Part shown: positions 18,986 to 27,268 of the stretch, one piece after another
Numbering within the stretch: the stretch's first letter is position 1
Layout of the letters: each line of letters begins with the position of its first letter
DNA from: Thiogranum sp.
GTDB lineage: Bacteria; Pseudomonadota; Gammaproteobacteria; DSM-19610
Length of the DNA: 38,533 nt
NCBI GenBank assembly: GCA_030148775.1
Contig: JASBST010000048.1
Location: 1 to 38,533 of the forward strand
Direction of reading: 5' to 3'
Program-made: the position numbers and the translations under genes
Notes under the pieces: model-generated
What the model was told of the DNA's origin: nothing
The model's database searches: none
Seen by the model: only the letters and a program-made list of their open reading frames with translations

Positions 18986-20077
18986 TTATTGCTTCAACCT
19001 GCTGTTTTCTTCATAGGCCGCCAGATATTCCGCTTCCATGGTGGCGTAGCGCTTCTCCAGTTCCGCGTAAGCCTGTTGTTGCGCCTTCAGTTGCTGTTCC
19101 AGCTCCTCGCGCGTCCCCTCAAGCTTCTTTTCATCTTCCAGTTCCTGGCTCAATAAGGTCGAAATCTGTTCCTGCAGAAAGTTGTTCTCCTCCTGCAGCT
19201 GACTGATGGCGTTCATCAGATCGCTGTTCTTCTCCTTGAGCTCCGTTGCCGTGGCGGCGAGCGGTTGCTTCTCGGCCAGCTCGAGCTTCAGTTCGTCGAC
19301 GGCGCGGTTGAGCTCATCGATCTGCTGTTGCCGCTCCACCAGCAAACCGTCGATCTCGGACATGTCCCGGTCCGCGGCGGCACCCCGCTCGAGCGTGTCG
19401 GCCGAGGGTTTGTGCGCGGCCGCCGTTTCCAGGTTGAGCATAATCGCGTCGAACTCGTTTTCGACCAGCGACAGCTTTTCGGACAACTTGACGTTCTCCG
19501 TCTTGAGCGCCTGCATGGCATCCGTCAGGTCCTGCGGCTGCTCCCGCGGTGGCAGGACGCTGTTGACCTGCTCCTCAAGCTGGTCGCCGAGGCTGGTCGA
19601 CAGCTCGCACATCTGCTTGAAATCGCCGAACGTGCGCCGCAACTGTTCGGCTTCCGCGCGGACAGCCTCGTTATCGGAGGCATCCTCGGCGCTTTCGGAC
19701 TGTTGCGGCGCCGGCGGCAGCAGCGGCGTCATCTGCTCGGTGACGCTGCGCCAGAATATCTCCGTGTCGGCACTGCTGTGTTCCATCGCATGAAGCTCGG
19801 CACGCAGCAGCGACAGTCGCAGCGCCAGTATCTCCTTAAAGCGCGAATCGTCATCGGGCTGGTCGGCCAGTTGGGCGAGTTTTGCGTCGGTGTCGAGAAT
19901 CTGATTCTGCAGAACCAGAATATACTGGTCTATCGGAAGAGCCTGCTCGCTGGCGCTCTTGAGCGCGTCGATTTTTCGCTTCAGCCGCCGGTTGACCCGC
20001 CGCAGATAGAGCGCATAAAGGCCGACGACGACCAGTACCTCCAGAAGAACAAAAACCCAGATCCCGCTATAGGGCAC
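18986..20077 (-). CDS. Membrane-anchored coiled-coil protein, unknown function
   Basis: This 363-residue protein has one N-terminal membrane helix (WVFVLLEVLVVVGLYALYL), a basic stop-transfer (RRVNRRLKRK), and then an almost entirely coiled-coil cytoplasmic domain rich in Glu, Gln, Leu and Lys. The heptads are clearest in residues 190-360. There is a Pro-rich break near 120-130 (LLPPAPQQSE). I do not recognise a family. It starts only 3 bp after the DUF302 gene, so the two are co-transcribed and probably coupled. It could be a scaffold or a cell-envelope organiser; no enzymatic motif is visible. Confidence 0.8.
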   Translation of the reverse strand: MPYSGIWVFVLLEVLVVVGLYALYLRRVNRRLKRKIDALKSASEQALPIDQYILVLQNQILDTDAKLAQLADQPDDDSRFKEILALRLSLLRAELHAMEHSSADTEIFWRSVTEQMTPLLPPAPQQSESAEDASDNEAVRAEAEQLRRTFGDFKQMCELSTSLGDQLEEQVNSVLPPREQPQDLTDAMQALKTENVKLSEKLSLVENEFDAIMLNLETAAAHKPSADTLERGAAADRDMSEIDGLLVERQQQIDELNRAVDELKLELAEKQPLAATATELKEKNSDLMNAISQLQEENNFLQEQISTLLSQELEDEKKLEGTREELEQQLKAQQQAYAELEKRYATMEAEYLAAYEENSRLKQ

Positions 20078-20080
20078 GGA

Positions 20081-20470
20081 TCAGCTCACCAGAGTATCGC
20101 GCACGCGCTCGAGCCGGCCGCGCACCTCGTCGCCTAGCTGATGGAGTTCCGGCCGCTGCACCAGCCCCAGCACGGCGGCCGGGTCCATGAAACCGACCAC
20201 CACTGAACCGTCCTCATCCTCGCGCACCACCACGTTGCAAGGCAACAGCAAGCCGATGTCGGGCTCGGCCTCGAGCGCCTGGTTGGCCAGCTGCGGGTTG
20301 CAGGCGCCCAGGATCTTGTAGGCGGGCCGGTCCAGATCGAGCTTCTTTTTCAGCGTCGCCTTGACGTCGATCTCGGTAAGAACGCCGAAGCCTTCCTGCT
20401 GCAAAGCCTCGGTGACACGCTGTACGGCGTCATCAAATGCGCCACTGACCTTCACCGTGAATCCGTACAT
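20081..20470 (-). CDS. DUF302-domain protein
   Basis: This 129-residue DUF302 protein has the pattern FDDAVQRVTEALQQEGFGVLTEIDVKATLKKKL, then YKILGACNPQLANQAL, then LLLPCNVVV, which is highly typical. The biochemical role of DUF302 is unknown; the two conserved Cys (GACNP and LPCNV) are often close in models. There is no signal peptide. AAGGAG precedes the ATG. It is the first gene of a two-gene unit with the coiled-coil membrane protein. Confidence 0.92.
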   Translation of the reverse strand: MYGFTVKVSGAFDDAVQRVTEALQQEGFGVLTEIDVKATLKKKLDLDRPAYKILGACNPQLANQALEAEPDIGLLLPCNVVVREDEDGSVVVGFMDPAAVLGLVQRPELHQLGDEVRGRLERVRDTLVS

Positions 20471-20890
20471 AGACTACTCCTTCGCTTGCCTGTGGTTACG
20501 CTGTAGGACCCGCGCGAGCCGCGATTCCCGGGAGTCAGTCTAACATGATTCGCCGCGCAAGCCCGCCCCCGAGGGCATCGCGCCCGCCGATTCCGCCGCC
20601 AGGGACCGCGATCAGTCGCCGGACGGCCCGCGCCCGAGCGTCGTCAATGCGTCGCTGCCGCCCACCGGGGCTCGCGAGCGCCGGCGGATCATCCCTTCTG
20701 CGGCGACCGGCCATTCGTCCTGCCGGTATGCCGGCGTCGCGGCCCGGCGGTTGCGATCGTCCAACCGGAGCCAGGTCGCGGTTGCGGCCCGCCGACTGCG
20801 CGTCTCGCCGAAGAAAACGCGGTTTTACAAGGCCGCGGCCGCTGACATAACATAGTCGCGTCCGGCAATAAACCGAGAACAAAAGGACCC
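20471..20890. other. 420-bp gap without a gene
   Basis: This very GC-rich stretch lies between the divergent DUF302 and kinase genes. Open frames here translate to Arg/Pro/Ala-rich low-complexity sequence without ribosome sites or homology, and I reject them. The only signal I see is a probable promoter at 20824-20853 for the kinase. Confidence 0.6.
20824..20853 (+). promoter_or_regulatory. Putative sigma-70 promoter for the kinase/phosphatase operon
   Basis: TTTACA (20824-20829) and TAACAT (20848-20853) are separated by 18 bp. The predicted start is about 30 bases before the kinase ATG. Confidence 0.4.
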
Positions 20891-21634
20891 ATGGGAAATT
20901 CCTCTTACAGCGGCGGCCGGGTAATTGACAGCTTCGATTTCAAGCCCGGTCGCATACTCGCGCGCAAGTACGAGGTCATCAAACCACTGGGCGCCGGGTG
21001 GGAAGGCGAGGTGTTTCTGGTGCGCGAGCGCGCCACCGAGATCGAACGCGCGGTGAAGCTGTTCTATCCGCAACGCAATCCGCGCGATCGCACGGCCAAT
21101 TTCAATGCGCGCAAGCTGCACAAATTGCGCCACTGCCCGATCGCGATCCAGTACCACACCCGCGAAAGCATCCGCTACCGCGGCACCTCCATTACCTTGC
21201 TGGTGTCGGAATTCGTCGAGGGGGAGCTGCTGTCGAATTTCCTCCGCCGCCAACCGGGCCGGCGACTGACGCCCTTTCAGGGGCTGCATCTGCTGCACGC
21301 CCTGACCACCGGCATCGAGTGCATCCACCAGATGAAGGAATACCACGGCGATCTGCACACCGACAATATCATCGTGCGCCGCTATGGACTGGGTTTCGAC
21401 CTGAAACTACTGGACTTCTACCACTGGGGCGCGCCGCGACCGGAGAACATCCACGAAGACGTGGTCGATCTGATCCGTCTGTTGTACGAAGCCCTGGGAG
21501 GCCTCAAGCACTACAAAAACCAGCCGCCGGAGATCAAGGCCATCTGCCGCGGTCTGAAGCGTTCGCTGATTTTGAAGAACTTCAGGACCGCCGGGCAACT
21601 GCGGCAATATCTGGAAACCATGGCGTGGCAGTAA
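20891..21634 (+). CDS. Atypical Ser/Thr protein kinase-like protein
   Basis: This 247-residue minimal kinase domain has no extra domain. It has a glycine loop (LGAGWEGEVFLV, 33-44), K56 in ERAVKLF, a catalytic loop H152-GDLHTDN-159 with D154 and N159, and D175 in LLDFYHWG where DFG is expected. HGDLH resembles small-molecule and lipopolysaccharide kinases, but the layout and the adjacent PP2C gene favour protein phosphorylation. AAAGGA precedes the ATG. The last ten bases overlap the phosphatase gene, so the two are translationally linked. Phospho-targets are unknown. Confidence 0.8.
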   Translation: MGNSSYSGGRVIDSFDFKPGRILARKYEVIKPLGAGWEGEVFLVRERATEIERAVKLFYPQRNPRDRTANFNARKLHKLRHCPIAIQYHTRESIRYRGTSITLLVSEFVEGELLSNFLRRQPGRRLTPFQGLHLLHALTTGIECIHQMKEYHGDLHTDNIIVRRYGLGFDLKLLDFYHWGAPRPENIHEDVVDLIRLLYEALGGLKHYKNQPPEIKAICRGLKRSLILKNFRTAGQLRQYLETMAWQ

Positions 21635-22440
21635 CCCTGGACAAGCCCAAACTTTACCTGGGCGCGGATTGCGACGATATTGAAAGTTTCGCCATCGACG
21701 GCGGCCGCATCTGCGCCTATACCCACCGCGCGCCCGACAAGACCGGCGACAACGAGGATTCGATCGGACTCATACCCCGCGACGACGGCCGCGCGGTGCT
21801 GGTGGTCGCCGACGGTCTAGGCGGTTTGCCCGCCGGCGACCAGGCATCGTCCACCGCCGTGCGCCAGCTTTGTCGGCGGGTCAGCGCCGCCGACGCTGAA
21901 CTGCCCGGGTTGCGCGAGGCCATACTCGATGCGATCGAACAGGCCAACCGTTTGGTGATAACGCAGGGGCTGGGATCGGGCACCACCTTCGCCGCCGTCG
22001 AAATTGACCACGGCGCCGTGCGCCCCTACCATATCGGCGATTCGGAGATCCTGATCACCGGTCAGCGCGGCCGTATCAAGTATCAGACCATTTCGCACTC
22101 GCCGGTCGGCTACGGGCTGGAAGCCGGACTGATCGAGGCCGACGACGCCATTTTCCACGCCGAGCGCCACCTGGTGTCCAACGTCATCGGCAGCCCCGGC
22201 ATGCGCATGGAAATCGGCCCGCGTATTCCGCTGGCGCCGCGCGACACGCTGGTGCTCGCCAGCGACGGTCTGTTCGACAATATTCCCACCGACGAGCTGG
22301 TCAATCTGATCCGCATCGGCCCGCTGCCGCGGGCGGCGCGCCAGCTGCTGCAAGTCTGTCAGGCTCGCATGCAGCAGTCGTCGGAAGTCCGCCCGCACAA
22401 ACCCGACGATCTGAGTTTCATCCTGTTCCGCCCCGCCTGA
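21625..22440 (+). CDS. PP2C-family Ser/Thr protein phosphatase
   Basis: This 271-residue PP2C (PPM) phosphatase would reverse Ser/Thr phosphorylation with two metal ions. Motifs in order are DNEDSIG (42-48), VVADGLGG (D63), GSGTTFAAV (118-125), YHIGDSEILI, LASDGLFDNI (D214) and PDDLSFI (D261, D262), the expected metal-binding set. The frame continues far upstream through the kinase gene, but that part is its shadow. The only sensible start is the GTG at 21625, ten bases inside the kinase gene, with GGAAA upstream. Cytoplasmic, no signal or membrane segment. It pairs with the kinase as a reversible signalling module. Confidence 0.88.
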   Translation: MAVTLDKPKLYLGADCDDIESFAIDGGRICAYTHRAPDKTGDNEDSIGLIPRDDGRAVLVVADGLGGLPAGDQASSTAVRQLCRRVSAADAELPGLREAILDAIEQANRLVITQGLGSGTTFAAVEIDHGAVRPYHIGDSEILITGQRGRIKYQTISHSPVGYGLEAGLIEADDAIFHAERHLVSNVIGSPGMRMEIGPRIPLAPRDTLVLASDGLFDNIPTDELVNLIRIGPLPRAARQLLQVCQARMQQSSEVRPHKPDDLSFILFRPA

Positions 22441-22569
22441 TCCGTGCGCCCAGCGCTCGTGCACCATTTTCGATCGTCGCGATCAGTAAATTTCACTTTA
22501 ATCCGCCGTCCACAGCACCTATATGTCTGCGCATACGCCCCGTTCCGGTGGGCTTAACGAGTAGTAGGT

Positions 22570-22821
22570 ATGGCTAGAGTGAACACAATCAGAAATCGAA
22601 ACGGCAACGACAAAAAAAAACCGAACAACGACGGCGGACTTGCCGGGCCGGTTGACGAGAACTGGGACGAGGACTACGACGACGGCTGGCTGGCGGCCGT
22701 CTCCCGGGAGAAGGAAAGCAGCCGCATCCAGCGCCAAATGCGGGCCCGCCGCGAGTTGGAGCGCCTGCGCGAAGAGAAAACGCTGCGCCAGCAAATGGCC
22801 GACTGGCCCTTCGACGACTAG
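22570..22821 (+). CDS. Small charged protein, possibly PA3496-like
   Basis: This 83-residue, strongly charged protein has a basic, Asn-rich start, then an acidic patch (DENWDEDYDDGW), then an Arg/Glu/Gln helix (IQRQMRARRELERLREEKTL) and a short acidic end (WPFDD). The helix-plus-acidic tail loosely recalls the PA3496 family of small gammaproteobacterial proteins; that is a weak match. It follows the PP2C gene by 129 bp. Its TAG overlaps the stop of the converging LysR gene in the tetramer CTAG. Confidence 0.5.
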   Translation: MARVNTIRNRNGNDKKKPNNDGGLAGPVDENWDEDYDDGWLAAVSREKESSRIQRQMRARRELERLREEKTLRQQMADWPFDD

Positions 22822-23669
22822 TGAACCGGCGCCGCGGACAGCCACCCAAGGATCCGGTCGATCACGCACTGGCGCACACCGTTGAGCGGATACACGGCGC
22901 AGGCCGTGCGCTCGATCGCCGGCGCCGCCTCGACCCGATGCAGTCGCCCGTCGTCAAGCTGTCGGCGCACCATGGCTTCGGCCAGATAAGCGCTACCCCC
23001 ATGCGCCAGCAGCAACGCCTTGGCCATGCGCCCCAGTCCGACACGCGCGCGCGGCGTCCACATATCGGGAAAGTGCTGGTCATGGGTGATGGCGAACGAG
23101 GTACCCCAGTCGACCATCACGTAATCGCGCTCCACCGCCTGCCGGGCGGATAGCCCGGCTTGCGTGGAAACCATGATCAGCGACACCGGCAGAACCTCGA
23201 CCACTTTCAACGCCGGGGTGTGCGGCGCGTCGAACATGAATGCCAGATCCAGCGTTCCCGCCTGCAGTTTGCGCAGCAACGTCTCCGCGTCGTGCGCCTC
23301 CGCCACCAGGCCGACCTGCGGGCATTCGGCGTAGACCCGCTGGGCCCAGGCCTGCAGCGCGATGTCCCACAGACTGGGCAGCGCCGCCACCGACAGTAGC
23401 TGCGGGCCGCCTTCGCCCATGGCCATTTCCTGGCGCACCTGGTTCCAGGATGTGGTGATGTTTTCCGCGTGACGCAACAACTTCTGTCCGGCCGCGGTCA
23501 ACTGGATGTTATTGCGGTCACGGGTGAACAGCGTCACCCCCAATGCCTCTTCGAGCAGCCGGATACGCGCACTGACCGCCGATTGGCTAAGGTGGAGATT
23601 ACGCGCCGCCTGACCGAAGTGGCGGGTACGGTGAATCTCCAGAAAGGTCTTCAGCAATTGGGTGTCCAT
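22818..23669 (-). CDS. LysR-family regulator, HdfR-like
   Basis: This 283-residue LysR-type regulator has an N-terminal winged HTH that is very close to E. coli HdfR, as I recall it: MDTQLLKTFLEIHRTRHFGQ, SQSAVSARIRLLE, and FTRDRNNIQLTAAGQKLL. The effector domain (about 90-283) is more diverged. HdfR represses flagellar genes in E. coli; the role here is not known. The ATG lies 3 bp after the stop of the aminopeptidase gene, so the two are one operon. No flagellar gene is in the window. Confidence 0.85.
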   Translation of the reverse strand: MDTQLLKTFLEIHRTRHFGQAARNLHLSQSAVSARIRLLEEALGVTLFTRDRNNIQLTAAGQKLLRHAENITTSWNQVRQEMAMGEGGPQLLSVAALPSLWDIALQAWAQRVYAECPQVGLVAEAHDAETLLRKLQAGTLDLAFMFDAPHTPALKVVEVLPVSLIMVSTQAGLSARQAVERDYVMVDWGTSFAITHDQHFPDMWTPRARVGLGRMAKALLLAHGGSAYLAEAMVRRQLDDGRLHRVEAAPAIERTACAVYPLNGVRQCVIDRILGWLSAAPVH

Positions 23670-23672
23670 GGT

Positions 23673-24830
23673 TCACTCGGTCTGCCGCCCGGTGCCGCGA
23701 CTCAACAGCAGCTCACGTTGGTGCGCCGTCAGCGCGCCGATGCGCGCCGCCTCGGTATAGAATGCCGGCCAATCCCCCCGCAGGCCTTGCAGCATAGCGC
23801 GAAATGCCGCCACGTAGCTATGATAAACCGCCACGGAACCGAGACCGGCATTGTTCGCCAGCACCTGCCAATCGGTCTCGGGGAGCTGTTCGTTTCCCCA
23901 CAGCCGTTGCAGATCCTGTCGACTTCGCGCCAGGATGCGCCGTTTTTCCTCGCGCATGGCCGCAGGCACCAGGTCGCTGTGGTACAGGCTCTGCAGGCGC
24001 GCACGGGTTTGTCGTGCCAACCGCGCGAACGCGGCCTGACGCCGGAGGGCGCGGCGGTAGACTTGCAGGCCGGTGGCGTCACCGCGCTCGCGCAGCCAGC
24101 GCTCGACACCGGCCTGCTCCACCGCGGTGGCGAACGATTCATTGAAGGCCGTGTCGCCCGGGACGTAAAGCTTCGCGTGCGCCAGTTCATGGAAAATCAG
24201 CCCCGCCAACTGCGGCTCCGGCCAGCCGATAACCGTATTGAGTAGCGGATCGTTGAACCACCCCAGGGTGGAATAGGCCGGCACGGCCGCGACATAGACG
24301 TCAAAACCCCGGGCGCGCAGGCGTGCGGCATCGCGCTCAAGCATGCGACGGTCAAAATAGCCGCGGTAGGCCACGCACCCGGCGATGGGATAGCACCAGG
24401 TCTTCAGTTCGGTGGAGAATTCCGGCGCGGCGTAAAGCGCGAACAAGGCGTAGTCACGCTGCAAATCGGCATAGTAGGTGAAATTGCCGTCCACGGGCAG
24501 TGCCAGCACCTGCCGGGCGAAGCGCCGGATCTCGCGCACCCGCGCCAGCCGCGCGCGCAGCTGCGGGTTGCGACTGTCGTCGGCGAGCAAATCGTCTATC
24601 GCCTGACGGCGGCTGACGATATCCCACTGACCCAGCGCCGACTGCCGGTAATACGCCAGCTGGCTGCAGCCGGCGAGACAGCTCGCCAGCGACAAGCCGA
24701 TCAGACACCGCGTGACGCGTCCGGGGCGCCGGACGGACGCACAAACGCGCCGCCGACCAGCGCCCGCCAAGCGGTACCGGCAGCGCCGACGGACAGACTC
24801 ATGGCAGGACGGAAACAGCGCAGGCAACAT
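23673..24830 (-). CDS. Predicted lipoprotein aminopeptidase (COG4324-like, HExxH)
   Basis: This is a putative zinc aminopeptidase anchored as a lipoprotein. It carries the motif HELAH in LIFHELAHAKLYV, followed by FNESFATAVEQAG with the likely third ligand Glu, and an upstream lipobox (SCLAGCSQL). It matches the COG4324/DUF2265 group. With the ATG at 24830 the lipid Cys would be residue 55, a long n-region. A TTG at 24770 would give Cys35 and a more normal signal. I report the ATG. Earlier in-frame ATGs are excluded because they lie upstream of or inside the adk terminator. The gene is in one operon with the HdfR-like gene. Confidence 0.75.
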   Translation of the reverse strand: MLPALFPSCHESVRRRCRYRLAGAGRRRVCASVRRPGRVTRCLIGLSLASCLAGCSQLAYYRQSALGQWDIVSRRQAIDDLLADDSRNPQLRARLARVREIRRFARQVLALPVDGNFTYYADLQRDYALFALYAAPEFSTELKTWCYPIAGCVAYRGYFDRRMLERDAARLRARGFDVYVAAVPAYSTLGWFNDPLLNTVIGWPEPQLAGLIFHELAHAKLYVPGDTAFNESFATAVEQAGVERWLRERGDATGLQVYRRALRRQAAFARLARQTRARLQSLYHSDLVPAAMREEKRRILARSRQDLQRLWGNEQLPETDWQVLANNAGLGSVAVYHSYVAAFRAMLQGLRGDWPAFYTEAARIGALTAHQRELLLSRGTGRQTE

Positions 24831-24881
24831 GCGCAGAGTCTGCACCGAAGGCCGAAACCAGGTCAAACGCGGACGCTGAAA

Positions 24882-24909
24882 ACACAAACCCCCGCACGCT
24901 GGCGGGGGC
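24882..24909 (-). terminator. Intrinsic terminator of adk
   Basis: On the minus strand a 7-bp stem CCCCCGC/GCGGGGG with a 6-base loop is followed by TTTGTGTTTT, 27 bases after the adk stop. It shows that the aminopeptidase gene is a separate transcript. Confidence 0.8.
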
Positions 24910-24935
24910 TGCGGAACCGATCGCAATCAGCGGGT

Positions 24936-25577
24936 TCAGCCCGGCAGATTGTCCTTGATGGTCTGCACCACGACGTCGCTGGAAGTCGCGTTGATGTCGA
25001 TCAGCTTGCCTTCCTTGCGATAATAATCGACCAGCGGCGCCGTCTTTTCGTTGTAGACGTCGAGGCGATTGGAAATCGCTTCCTCGGTCTCGTCGTCGCG
25101 CTGCACCACGGCGGCGCCGCATTCATCGCACACGCCCTCGACCTTGGTGGGCTTGCTTTTCACATTGTAGATCGCACCGCAGCCGGTGCAGGTGCGGCGG
25201 GTGGTCAGGCGATCGAGGATGACCTCGCGCGGCACTTCGAGGTTCACCGCCATATCGAGTTCGATGCCCAGCCGCGCCAGCAGCGCCTTCAGGGCTTCGG
25301 CCTGGGGGATGGTACGCGGGAAGCCGTCGAGCAAAAACCCGTTGGCGCAATCGGCTTCCTGCAGGCGCTCCTCCATGATGCCCATGATCAGATCATCGGG
25401 TACCAGATCGCCGGCATCCATGAAAGCCTTGGCCTTCTTGCCGAGATCGGTGCCGGCCGCCACCGCGCCGCGCAGGATGTCGCCGGTGGAAATCTGCACC
25501 GAGCCATCGACGTCGGTCAGCATCTTCGCCACCGTACCCTTGCCAGCGCCCGGGGCGCCCAAAAGAATCAATTTCAC
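24936..25577 (-). CDS. adk: Adenylate kinase with four-Cys zinc LID
   Basis: This 213-residue long-type adenylate kinase catalyses ATP + AMP to 2 ADP. It has the P-loop GAPGAGKGT, the AMP-site QISTGDILRG, GFPRT, and the LID domain TCTGCG...CDECG with two CxxC pairs, which would bind a structural zinc. Many proteobacterial enzymes such as E. coli Adk lack these cysteines. The start is a GTG at 25577 (the first codon before KLILLGAP) with AGGAG upstream. A clear terminator follows. No other nucleotide gene is adjacent. Confidence 0.95.
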   Translation of the reverse strand: MKLILLGAPGAGKGTVAKMLTDVDGSVQISTGDILRGAVAAGTDLGKKAKAFMDAGDLVPDDLIMGIMEERLQEADCANGFLLDGFPRTIPQAEALKALLARLGIELDMAVNLEVPREVILDRLTTRRTCTGCGAIYNVKSKPTKVEGVCDECGAAVVQRDDETEEAISNRLDVYNEKTAPLVDYYRKEGKLIDINATSSDVVVQTIKDNLPG

Positions 25578-25682
25578 GAAACCTACTCCTCTGAATCAAC
25601 AAGAAAAATCCGTGGCAGCGCCCCACCCGCGACAGCGCCGACCAAAGGGCGCTATTCTGCGGCACTCACAGTCCGCAATCAA

Positions 25683-25711
25683 TTGCCTGTTCAAGCCGTT
25701 AAAAATAAAGT
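25683..25711 (+). promoter_or_regulatory. Possible promoter of the diguanylate cyclase
   Basis: TTGCCT (25683-25688) and TAAAGT (25706-25711) are separated by 17 bp, each matching the sigma-70 consensus at four of six positions. The leader would be about 85 bases. Confidence 0.25.
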
Positions 25712-25802
25712 AAATTTAGCCTGGCAACAATAATCCGCCCCAGACTCCAGCGCGTCTAGGCAAGGAATCCACCGCTCGCGAGCAGGAACGAACCAGCACT
25801 CG

Positions 25803-27242
25803 ATGCAAGTCTCCACCCATACCAAGCTGTTTTTCAGCCATCTGCTCGCCGTCGTCCTGGTCTCGGGCAGTATCGGCACCTATTTCTACGCCTCGGCCAT
25901 CGACAACCTGCGCAACAGCCTGCAGTCGCGCCTGCTCAACAGCGCGGCGATGCTCAGCGAGGTGTTTTCCGCCAGCGAACTCGGCGAATTGCGTTCGGCG
26001 ACCGATACCGCGCTGCCGGTCTACAGCCGGCTGACCCAGCGGCTGCGCAAGCTCGCCAACACCAACCCGGACATCGCCTTCGTCTACATCATGCGCCGCG
26101 CCGGCGACCGCGCCGTGTTTGTGCTCGACTCCGACCCCCTGGAGCCGGCCTTGCCGGGCGAAGTCTACCAACAGCAGCTGCCCGCCTTGATGAAAGGTTT
26201 TTACCAGCCCTCGGTCGACGCGCAGATCACCACTGACAAGTGGGGCAGTTTCCTCTCCGGTTATGCCCCGCTGCACGACGCCAAGGGCGAATACCTCATC
26301 GGCCTGGACATGAAAGCCGACGACGTGGCCCAAAAGATGTACCTGCTCAAACAGGCCGGCGTGATCTCACTGGTGGTATCGCTGCTGCTGGCGGTGCTGT
26401 TTTCCGGCCTGTTGGCGCGCCACTTCAATTCACGCATCTACGCGCTGGTGCAACGTTGCAACGACATCGCCCGCACCCAGCTCAAACCGAGCGGTCCCCA
26501 GCGCGTCGGCGACGAACTCCACCGCCTGGGCCGGACCGTCGACGCGATGGCCGAACACCTCGAGCACAGCCGTCTACAGAGCGAACAAATACAGCGCGAA
26601 CTGGAAGCCAGCCAGCAGGAACTGGAGGCCCGGGTGCAGCAGCGGACCGCCGAGCTGCTCACCGCCAACGAGAAACTGCGCGAGGAGATCCGCGAGCGCG
26701 AGCGCATCGAGGCCGTGCTGCAACAGACCGCGCGTACCGACTATCTGACGCAACTGCCCAACCGGCGCGCGATGATCCAGATCCTGGACAAGGAAGCGGC
26801 GCGCTACGAGCGCTCGCCCAATCCGTTTTCGCTGGTGCTGCTCGACATCGACCACTTCAAGCATATCAACGACACCTTCGGACACGACAGCGGCGACGAA
26901 GTGCTGGTGTGCATCGCCGACTGCATGCGTGGCTGGATGCGCGAGAAAGACGTGCTGGCGCGCTGGGGCGGCGAAGAGTTCCTGATCCTGCTGAGCGACA
27001 CCGACGTCGACGCCGCCAGCGAGCAGGCCGAACGCCTGCGCGCGGCCATCGAGTCGGAGACCTTCCGCCTGCAGCAAGGCGAAACCCGCATCACCGCCAG
27101 CCTCGGCGTCGCCGGCTATACCCCCCAGCACGACATCGACGGCTGCATCAAGGACGCCGACATCGCGCTCTACCGGGCCAAATCCGGCGGCCGCAATCGG
27201 GTCGTCACCCATCGTCCGTCGGATCCCCCCTATGGCGCCTGA
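25803..27242 (+). CDS. Membrane diguanylate cyclase (GGDEF) with HAMP
   Basis: This 479-residue enzyme would make c-di-GMP from two GTP. It has an N-terminal membrane helix (8-30), a periplasmic sensor region of about 150 residues (YSRLTQRLRKLANTNPDIAF), a second helix (AGVISLVVSLLLAVLFSGLL) and a HAMP-type linker. A coiled coil (LEASQQELEARVQQRTAELL) then leads into the GGDEF domain. The active site is GGEEF at 389-393, and the inhibitory I-site RxxD (R380, D383) lies five residues before it. Product feedback inhibition is therefore expected. It precedes the DUF748 gene by 26 bp. The sensed signal is unknown. Confidence 0.92.
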   Translation: MQVSTHTKLFFSHLLAVVLVSGSIGTYFYASAIDNLRNSLQSRLLNSAAMLSEVFSASELGELRSATDTALPVYSRLTQRLRKLANTNPDIAFVYIMRRAGDRAVFVLDSDPLEPALPGEVYQQQLPALMKGFYQPSVDAQITTDKWGSFLSGYAPLHDAKGEYLIGLDMKADDVAQKMYLLKQAGVISLVVSLLLAVLFSGLLARHFNSRIYALVQRCNDIARTQLKPSGPQRVGDELHRLGRTVDAMAEHLEHSRLQSEQIQRELEASQQELEARVQQRTAELLTANEKLREEIRERERIEAVLQQTARTDYLTQLPNRRAMIQILDKEAARYERSPNPFSLVLLDIDHFKHINDTFGHDSGDEVLVCIADCMRGWMREKDVLARWGGEEFLILLSDTDVDAASEQAERLRAAIESETFRLQQGETRITASLGVAGYTPQHDIDGCIKDADIALYRAKSGGRNRVVTHRPSDPPYGA

Positions 27243-27268
27243 ACCGGGCAGCGTCCATACTGATTGAC

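Noticed and set aside
20545..20850. Small plus-strand frame in the 420-bp gap
   Set aside because: It translates to an Arg/Pro/Ala-rich low-complexity sequence with no ribosome site.
20998..21624. N-terminal part of the long phosphatase frame
   Set aside because: It overlaps the kinase gene in another frame and lacks any PP2C motif. The phosphatase starts at the GTG 21625.
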